DNA from: Verrucomicrobiota bacterium
Lineage (GTDB): Bacteria; Verrucomicrobiota; Verrucomicrobiae; Chthoniobacterales; UBA10450
NCBI GenBank assembly: GCA_003219495.1
Contig: QHOZ01000095.1
Span: 1-5,242, forward strand
Reading direction: 5' to 3'
DNA length: 5,242 nucleotides
Shown here: positions 1 to 4,204 of the stretch, piece by piece
How the letters are laid out: every line of letters begins with the position of its first letter
How positions within the stretch are numbered: position 1 is the first letter of the stretch
The notes under the pieces: model-generated
The model's input: only the letters and a program-made list of their open reading frames with translations
What the model was told of the DNA's origin: nothing
The model's database searches: none
Made by a program: the position numbers and the translations under genes

Positions 1-187
1 GATCCGCGATCAATCCGCCCGGCCACCACGGGGTCAGCGGCCCGACAATATCGACAAGAAAGTCCGCGTCGCTCGTTGAAGCAGCATCACCTCGCGCGCG
101 TGACCCGAAGACACGCACGTTCCCTGCGCCGTGCTGAGCGGCTACGCGAAGGATTGCATCGCGATGTCGTTCGATGAGCCGATCCAT
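1..187 (-). CDS. MNT-type nucleotidyltransferase, N-terminal part (runs off window)
   Basis: The first 62 codons of a small nucleotidyltransferase are visible; the rest lies beyond base 1. Residues 28-42 carry the hallmark GS-x10-DxD motif (GSRARG, then SDAD), with Gly28/Ser29 for nucleotide binding and Asp40/Asp42 as metal ligands of the polymerase-beta fold. Proteins of this kind are often the MntA partner of a HEPN toxin, transferring AMP to it, but others are stand-alone. The partner, if any, would lie downstream and out of view. The ATG at 187-185 is preceded by an AGGA four bases upstream and by an in-frame TAG, so the start is well fixed. It begins 11 nt after the stop of the AAA ATPase gene and is probably co-transcribed with it. 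The family is clear; the substrate is not. Confidence 0.85.
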   Translation of the reverse strand, partial: MDRLIERHRDAILRVAAQHGAGNVRVFGSRARGDAASTSDADFLVDIVGPLTPWWPGGLIAD

Positions 188-198
188 GTTGTCCTATT

Positions 199-1344
199 CT
201 ACACCGCCTGCCGTGACCATTCCTCGAATCGCTTGAGCACTTCGGCCGTCACCGACGGCGGCGTGTCGGCGATGACGTCGCGGAGGATTTGCAGCGTGAT
301 CGTTTCTTCTTCGCCCTGCGCGACCGATCTCAGGAATGGAACGGTGGCGGATCGATCGCAGAGATATTTGATGTCGGCGCCGCTGTAGCCGTCGAGCTTT
401 TGCGCCAGCTCGTCGAGGCTCACATCCTCGGCGATCGGGCGCTTACCGAGATAGATCTCCAGCATCTTCCGTCGCGCGGCCAAGTCCGGCAGCGGGATGT
501 AAACTTTTTCGTCGAATCGTCCAGGCCGCAGGACGGCCGGATCGAGCTGCCAGGGAACGTTGGTCGCGCCCATGAACATAATCGGCGAGACCGCTTTTTC
601 GTCGAAGCCTTCCATCCCCTGCAGGATTTGTGGGACGACGCGCTGCATGACGCTCGAGCCTTCGTCGCGCCGCGCGGGCACCAGCGCTTCGATCTCGTCG
701 ATGAAGATGATCGCGCGCTTCTCGCCGGCGGCCGCGTCGAAAAGCTTCTTGATGTTCTGCTCGGCCTCGCCGACCCATTTGCTGAGCACGTCGGCCGGCG
801 AAATGCGGAAAAACGTCGCATCGATCTCGCCCGCCGTCGCCTTGGCGAGCATCGTTTTGCCGGTGCCGGGCGGCCCAAAAAGCAAAACGCCGCCGCCGGG
901 GTTGATGCCGAACCTTTTCGCCAACTCGGGATGCTCAAACGGATAGAGCATCTTCAGGCGAATGTCTTCCTTCACGTCATCGAGCCCCGCGACATCTTTG
1001 AACCGCAGCGACGGTTTTTCCTTCACAGTCCAGTCGGACGCGTTGGCGCCGCCGTCGGATTCACCCTGAGATTGCCGATTGCCGACTGCCGATTGCCGAT
1101 TGATCGCTGCCGTGCGGTTTTCGGTCTTGGCGGTTTCGCAATCCTTGGCGAGCTCGAGCAGCTTGGCGGCGGTCTGTTTTCGCGCTTCGCGCAGCTCTTC
1201 GCCCTGCGCCTCTTTGCTCAGTTCGACGATCGCGCGGGCCGCTTCCAGCAGATAGACCCGCGCCGAATCCCACTGCCCGGCGCGGCGCGCGTCCAGACCC
1301 TTCTGGCGGTATCGCTCGAACGTGTCCCAGGAGACGGTTGGCAT
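199..1344 (-). CDS. Vps4/katanin-like AAA ATPase with MIT-like N-terminus
   Basis: A 381-residue AAA ATPase, probably a ring-forming remodelling or unfolding machine. Residues 8-72 are helical and resemble a microtubule-interacting-and-trafficking (MIT) hairpin (AxxAGxxxxAxxYLxxAA pattern). Residues 73-108 are a low-complexity linker, part of it made by a heptamer repeat. The AAA core follows: Walker A GPPGTGKT at 157-164, pore loop KWVG at 189-192, Walker B IIFIDE at 212-217, sensor-1 Asn262, and a second region of homology ending in arginine fingers Arg273 and Arg276. GYSGADI lies at 319-325. The Trp in the pore loop, the ATNVPWQLDPA string and the closing PSVTAEVLKRFEEW helix are typical of the meiotic clade (Vps4, katanin, spastin). 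The Vps4 beta domain is absent. The ATG lies 3 nt after the stop of the upstream membrane-protein gene, in the same frame. No Shine-Dalgarno is visible, because a palindrome occupies that space. The substrate is unknown. Confidence 0.94.
   Translation of the reverse strand: MPTVSWDTFERYRQKGLDARRAGQWDSARVYLLEAARAIVELSKEAQGEELREARKQTAAKLLELAKDCETAKTENRTAAINRQSAVGNRQSQGESDGGANASDWTVKEKPSLRFKDVAGLDDVKEDIRLKMLYPFEHPELAKRFGINPGGGVLLFGPPGTGKTMLAKATAGEIDATFFRISPADVLSKWVGEAEQNIKKLFDAAAGEKRAIIFIDEIEALVPARRDEGSSVMQRVVPQILQGMEGFDEKAVSPIMFMGATNVPWQLDPAVLRPGRFDEKVYIPLPDLAARRKMLEIYLGKRPIAEDVSLDELAQKLDGYSGADIKYLCDRSATVPFLRSVAQGEEETITLQILRDVIADTPPSVTAEVLKRFEEWSRQAV
1070..1104. repeat. heptanucleotide tandem repeat (GATTGCC) inside the ATPase gene
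   Basis: Four consecutive 7-bp units read GATTGCC, GATTGCC, GACTGCC, GATTGCC on the plus strand, followed by a partial GATTGAT. Because 21 nt is three units, the repeat stays open in the coding frame and yields the NRQSAVG/NRQS peptide at residues 81-92 of the ATPase linker. Similar NRQS-type repeats are, from memory, scattered through several soil bacterial genomes. Here the repeat has landed in a flexible stretch between the MIT-like region and the AAA core, where length change should be tolerated. Confidence 0.85.
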
Positions 1345-1347
1345 GAA

Positions 1348-1653
1348 TTATTGGGAGGGCGAGGCTCCCGCCGAGCCGCGCGTGTCGGGCGATGCGGCTC
1401 GGCCGGAGCCTCGCCCTCCCTGGCGGTGGGAATTTATCGCGTGGCGAAGCCCGTGCACAATGGAAATCCCGCCCAACATTAGAATCACCCAGCGGAACCA
1501 CCAGCCGGAGAGAACGAGAAACAAGAGCATGAAAAAGACGCCGAATCCGACGAATAGCGCCGCTGCGATGCGGTGCTCGCGCGGGCTGGGGGCGCGAAAC
1601 CAGCTCGGATCGCTCATTTCGTTTGCTGGAGCGTCGGAAGGATCAGCCGCCAT
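1348..1653 (-). CDS. small membrane protein with two predicted transmembrane helices
   Basis: A 101-residue protein that I do not recognise. It has a soluble N-terminus, then hydrophobic segments at about 29-49 and 52-68 joined by a short GWW turn, so it is probably an inner-membrane hairpin. The last 23 residues (from Gly79) are translated from a palindromic repeat (1353-1420) and look like an acquired tail rather than a conserved domain. The ATG at 1653 overlaps the rpiB stop by 11 nt, which suggests translational coupling. A second in-frame ATG at 1617 (MSDPSWF) is an alternative start and cannot be excluded. The gene is followed 3 nt later by the AAA ATPase in the same frame, separated only by a TAA stop. 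A membrane partner or anchor for that ATPase is conceivable from position alone. Confidence 0.6.
   Translation of the reverse strand: MAADPSDAPANEMSDPSWFRAPSPREHRIAAALFVGFGVFFMLLFLVLSGWWFRWVILMLGGISIVHGLRHAINSHRQGGRGSGRAASPDTRGSAGASPSQ
1353..1420. repeat. palindromic repeat, 27-bp arms (GEAPAEP type)
   Basis: The arms 1353-1379 and 1394-1420 are inverted copies with one mismatch, around a 14-nt loop. The outer bases read GGGAGGGCGAGGCTCC. Translated one way it gives a GEAPAEP-like peptide and the other way GSAGASPS, a pattern I associate with dispersed repeats in Verrucomicrobiota. It forms the C-terminal tail of the small membrane protein and ends 8 bases before the ATPase start codon, so the hairpin in mRNA would sit where a ribosome binding site is expected. 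Confidence 0.85.
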
Positions 1654-2086
1654 TCTCGATCTCCGCGATCTTGGCCACGCGCTGGTCGTGCCGGCCGGAC
1701 TGGAACGGCGTGGTCAGGAAAATCTCGACGATCTTTCGAATCTGCTCCTCGCCGAGTAGGTCGGTCCCCAGGCACAGCACATTGCAATGATTTTTCTCCC
1801 GCGCCTGACGCGCGGTCACCTCGTCGTGCGCCAGCGCGGCGCGAATTCCCTTGATCTTGTTGGCCACGATCGACATCCCGATGCCGCTGCCGTCCAGAAG
1901 TATCGCCACTTCATATTCGCCGCTGGCGACGGATCGCGAAGCGGGCGCGGCGTAATCGGGATAATCGCAGCTGGCGGTCGATTCGCATCCGATGTCGGTG
2001 ACCTCGTGTCCGAATTTGCTCAGCAAAGGAAGGAGCCGCCGCTTGGCTTCGTATCCGCGATGATCACAAGCGACCACGACTTTCAC
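1643..2086 (-). CDS. rpiB: ribose-5-phosphate isomerase B / RpiB-LacAB family
   Basis: A 147-residue cytosolic sugar-phosphate isomerase of the RpiB/LacA/LacB family, normal in length. RpiB interconverts ribose 5-phosphate and ribulose 5-phosphate in the pentose phosphate pathway. The start is the GTG at 2086-2084, preceded by GGAG at a six-base distance; it gives VKVVVACDHRG, the usual family N-terminus. An ATG further upstream (2143) would begin inside a palindrome and is unlikely. Visible motifs are CDHRG at 7-11, YPDYA at 42-46, DGSGIGMSIVANK at 65-77, NVLCLG at 102-107 and GRHDQRV at 131-137. Two catalytic positions are unusual. The cysteine that acts as base in E. coli RpiB (Cys66, CGTG) is Asp65 here, and the ring-opening His99 position appears to be Lys98, with a histidine at 100. 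Substrate preference may therefore differ. It follows the Sua5-phosphatase gene, as ywlF follows ywlE in B. subtilis. Confidence 0.92.
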   Translation of the reverse strand: MKVVVACDHRGYEAKRRLLPLLSKFGHEVTDIGCESTASCDYPDYAAPASRSVASGEYEVAILLDGSGIGMSIVANKIKGIRAALAHDEVTARQAREKNHCNVLCLGTDLLGEEQIRKIVEIFLTTPFQSGRHDQRVAKIAEIENGG

Positions 2087-2104
2087 TGTGTCTCCTTCAA
2101 TCAA

Positions 2105-2148
2105 TCGCGATGGCGCAAGCGGCGGGCGGGCCGCTTGCGCCATCGCGA
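2105..2148. repeat. perfect 19-bp palindrome between Sua5-phosphatase gene and rpiB
   Basis: Arms 2105-2123 and 2130-2148 are exact inverted copies around a 6-nt loop (GGGCGG). The arm contains GATGGCGCAAGCGGC. It fills most of the 65-nt gap between the stop at 2152 and the rpiB GTG at 2086. In the direction of transcription it is not followed by a run of T, so it is not a standard intrinsic terminator. It could slow transcription, protect the upstream mRNA from 3' exonucleases, or be only a dispersed repeat. Confidence 0.88.
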
Positions 2149-2151
2149 CGA

Positions 2152-3180
2152 CTATCCCAACGGCAGCGATTCTAATCTTTTCTCGATCAATCCGCGCAGC
2201 TGCGTCGCCAATTCGCGGTACAGCGATTCGTCGCCGCCGATCGGGTCTTCGATGTCCTCATCGGGCGCGAGCGTCATGGTTTTTTCCGCGGCCGCCGGCA
2301 CCAGCGCCGTGACGGCCATCGCGTGGCTGCGGCTCATCGTATAGATCACGTCCGCCTCATGGATCAGCTCGTCCGAAAGCAGCCGCGAGCGATGTTTCGA
2401 TAGATCGCCTCCGTACGCCTTGACCGCGTCGGCCGCCGCCGGCGTCGCTCGCGCGCCGGGCATCGCAAAACTTCCCGCGGAGATCACGCTGACGCCCTTT
2501 TTTTCAATCTCGTCAGCCGGAACTTTCAGCTTGTCGGCGATGATTTTGCGAGCCAGCGCTTCGGCCATCGGCGAGCGACAGGTGTTTCCGCTGCACACGA
2601 AGAGCACCGTCGTTCGCAGCAGCCGTTCGATGATGCGCTCGTCGTAGATTCCCGCGCGCACGATCTCGAAGCGATTCGGTTGGACGCGCAGGATCGTGGA
2701 CACCTTGGAATATCGCGACGGCCCGGCGTCGAGGATCAGATCGACCCTTCCGTCAAGCTCGGCGGCAAGCTGCGACGCCTGCTGCGTCTCGCCGGCTCCG
2801 GCGCGGGTGAGCACGATCGGCAAATCGGCGCGCAAGATGACATCCGTTGTGACGATGTGGTCGGGAAATCGCAGCGTGATCGTCGAGCCGTTGTAAATAT
2901 CGGATTCCGCAACGTTCATTTCTTTCGCGACGGCAGCGCGGCGCTGCGGTGGAACCTCGAACATGAGCGCGACCGGACCGGGCCAGAGCTTTCTCATAAG
3001 CCGCCGCGCGTAATCGTTGATCTCGCCGAGATATTTTTCGGCATCTTCGCGCCTGGCGACGTGAATCGTGAAAGGCTTTGATTCCCCGCCGCTGCGAAGC
3101 TGCTTCAGCCGCGCCAGGCCGTGCGGGTTCGTGAGCGCGCCGGCGGCGCCATAGACGGTTTCCGTCGGCAGTACGACCAC
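2152..3180 (-). CDS. fusion of Sua5/YrdC domain and LMW protein (arginine/tyrosine) phosphatase, start damaged
   Basis: A 342-residue two-domain protein as written. Residues 1-185 are a Sua5/YrdC/YwlC domain, the fold of threonylcarbamoyl-AMP synthases that start t6A formation in tRNA. It shows LPTETVYG at 4-11, a KxxR...KPF stretch at 26-37, WPGPVALMF at 66-74 and STI at 161-163. The usual SAN motif is replaced by LTRAGAG (124-130). Residues 190-340 are a low-molecular-weight phosphatase: P-loop CSGNTCRS at 196-203 with nucleophile Cys196 and Arg202, SAGSFAMPGARATP at 235-247, and general acid Asp312 in DPIGG. Thr200 matches the residue that gives B. subtilis YwlE its phospho-arginine preference. 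The GTG at 3180 is provisional, since the domain lacks its first helix. An ATG at 3220 lies in another frame and runs MTMATTVVDI before the frames part. The Sua5 frame has no other good start back to a TGA at 3219-3217. Confidence 0.85.
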   Translation of the reverse strand: MVVLPTETVYGAAGALTNPHGLARLKQLRSGGESKPFTIHVARREDAEKYLGEINDYARRLMRKLWPGPVALMFEVPPQRRAAVAKEMNVAESDIYNGSTITLRFPDHIVTTDVILRADLPIVLTRAGAGETQQASQLAAELDGRVDLILDAGPSRYSKVSTILRVQPNRFEIVRAGIYDERIIERLLRTTVLFVCSGNTCRSPMAEALARKIIADKLKVPADEIEKKGVSVISAGSFAMPGARATPAAADAVKAYGGDLSKHRSRLLSDELIHEADVIYTMSRSHAMAVTALVPAAAEKTMTLAPDEDIEDPIGGDESLYRELATQLRGLIEKRLESLPLG

Positions 3181-3228
3181 GCCGCCGCCGAATATCCACG
3201 ACGGTTGTGGCCATTGTCATCAGGCCGG

Positions 3229-3234
3229 ATTATA
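3229..3234 (-). promoter_or_regulatory. putative -10 box (TATAAT) for the Sua5-phosphatase cluster
   Basis: A perfect TATAAT on the minus strand lies 8 nt before the ATG at 3220. Transcription would start at or within a base or two of that ATG, which fits a leaderless message. No Shine-Dalgarno is seen before the ATG. The -35 region is poor; TTTCTC at an 18-bp spacing is the best match found. The 92-nt intergenic stretch 3221-3312 also serves the divergent plus-strand gene. Confidence 0.4.
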
Positions 3235-3312
3235 GACTCCCCGGCGGCGGGCGAGAAATTGACGGCTTACTTTGTGCGCTGCGATGCTGTCTAATCCGCG
3301 GAAAGGACTCTC

Positions 3313-4131
3313 ATGCGGCACCTTCTGGTTATTTTTATCATTACAACGATCGCCGGCTGCGCGATGGCGCAAAACAGCTCTCCGCCGCAGTCATCTTCGT
3401 CGCCTCCGCCGCTGGTCAATCCGACCGGGACTGAGCTGGCAGCGAATTCGTCAGTTGACCAGGTTCTCGACGCGCTAGACGCGCGCGGGCGCGGGCTCTC
3501 GAGCTTCACCGCCGACGTCACGCTTGGCGAAACCGACACGGCCGTGGGCGACACCAGCACCCGCTCAGGAAAAGTCCTCTACCAGGTCAAGCCCGGCGGC
3601 GACGCGCGGATCATCGTGAACTTCACGACCGTCGATCGCGCCGGCAAGCCGACTCGCGAGCAGTTGATCTATCTGCTGGACAACGGAAATCTCATCGAGC
3701 GAAATTATCGAACGAAAAATCAGGTCACACGCCAGGTCATCAAGCCGGGGGAAAAGGTCAACCTGCTGCGCCTCGGCGAAGGCCCATTCCCGCTGCCGAT
3801 TGGTCAGCCCAAAGAGGAAGTTTACAAGCAGTTCGACGTCAAGAAGATCGACGCCCCGGGCAAAGATGATCCATCGGGGACGATTCACGTCCAGCTGATC
3901 CCAAAAGCCGGAACGCGCTTCGCGCGGCAGTTCAAGACGATCGACGTGTGGGTTGACAGCAAATCGCACATGCCGCGACGGATCGCGACCATGGATTCGA
4001 CCGAAACGACGATCCGCACGACCGATCTGCAAAATGTCCAGGTGAATCCCAAGTTGGCGGATAAGGATTTCTCTCTGGAAAACATCGACGCGAAGAACTG
4101 GAATTTGGTGAACGAAAAGTTCCGGGATTGA
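3313..4131 (+). CDS. LolA-like outer-membrane lipoprotein-sorting protein
   Basis: A 272-residue exported protein. The N-terminus has a short basic start, a hydrophobic core (4-14) and IAGC at 13-16, which fits a lipobox with Cys16 as lipid anchor. AMA-Q at 17-20 could instead be a signal peptidase I site. A Ser/Pro/Gln-rich linker (21-37) follows, usual after a lipoprotein signal. Residues 48-270 look like a LolA/LolB-type half-barrel: SSFTADVTLGETD, YLLDNGNLIERNYRTKNQVTR in pieces, GEGPFPLPIGQ at 155-165, and FARQFKTIDVWVD at 203-215. Such proteins carry or receive lipoproteins in the periplasm. This longer form, with GPFPLPIGQ, is one I recall from Verrucomicrobiota and Planctomycetes, but the exact role is not established here. 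The ATG has AGGA five bases upstream. It is divergent from the Sua5 gene and convergent with the aminotransferase. A TTGACG at 3259-3264 has no well-spaced -10 partner. Confidence 0.85.
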   Translation: MRHLLVIFIITTIAGCAMAQNSSPPQSSSSPPPLVNPTGTELAANSSVDQVLDALDARGRGLSSFTADVTLGETDTAVGDTSTRSGKVLYQVKPGGDARIIVNFTTVDRAGKPTREQLIYLLDNGNLIERNYRTKNQVTRQVIKPGEKVNLLRLGEGPFPLPIGQPKEEVYKQFDVKKIDAPGKDDPSGTIHVQLIPKAGTRFARQFKTIDVWVDSKSHMPRRIATMDSTETTIRTTDLQNVQVNPKLADKDFSLENIDAKNWNLVNEKFRD

Positions 4132-4134
4132 TCT

Positions 4135-4204
4135 GTGGCACGGACGGCCCGCCCGTGTCTTTGAATTTTAGATAAAGAAATCACGGGCGGGCCGCCCGTG
4201 CCAC
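4135..4204. repeat. palindromic repeat, 23-bp arms, between convergent genes
   Basis: Arms 4135-4157 and 4182-4204 are inverted copies with one mismatch (GTGGCACGG[A/G]CGG...), around a 24-nt AT-rich loop that can itself pair (TCTTT with AAAGA). It begins 3 nt after the stop of the LolA-like gene and reaches into the 3' end of the aminotransferase, supplying its last codons (VARAARP and the TGA at 4183-4181). Its place between two converging genes suits a bidirectional terminator or mRNA end-protecting hairpin, though there is no clear T-tract after either arm. Confidence 0.85.

Noticed and set aside
131..388. Plus-strand open frame of 85 codons at the left edge
   Set aside because: It lies antisense across the nucleotidyltransferase start and the ATPase 3' end and shows no recognisable motif.
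1070..1104. Heptamer repeats as a CRISPR remnant
   Set aside because: Units are 7 bp and directly abutting, with no spacers, and lie in frame inside a coding gene.
289..1482. Long plus-strand open frame of 397 codons opposite the ATPase
   Set aside because: It is antisense to a gene with complete AAA motifs; its translation is rich in Arg, Phe and Asp-Arg strings typical of reversed GC-rich codons, and shows no domain.
2087..2143. Upstream ATG for rpiB at 2143 adding 19 residues
   Set aside because: The extension is translated mostly from a palindrome, whereas the GTG at 2086 has a well-placed GGAG and gives the usual RpiB N-terminus.
2105..2148. Intrinsic terminator after the Sua5-phosphatase gene
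   Set aside because: The stem is strong but no T-run follows it in the direction of transcription.
3259..3295. Promoter for the LolA-like gene from TTGACG and TCTAAT
   Set aside because: The two hexamers are 25 bp apart, too far for a normal sigma-70 promoter; weaker closer pairs match only about three of six bases.
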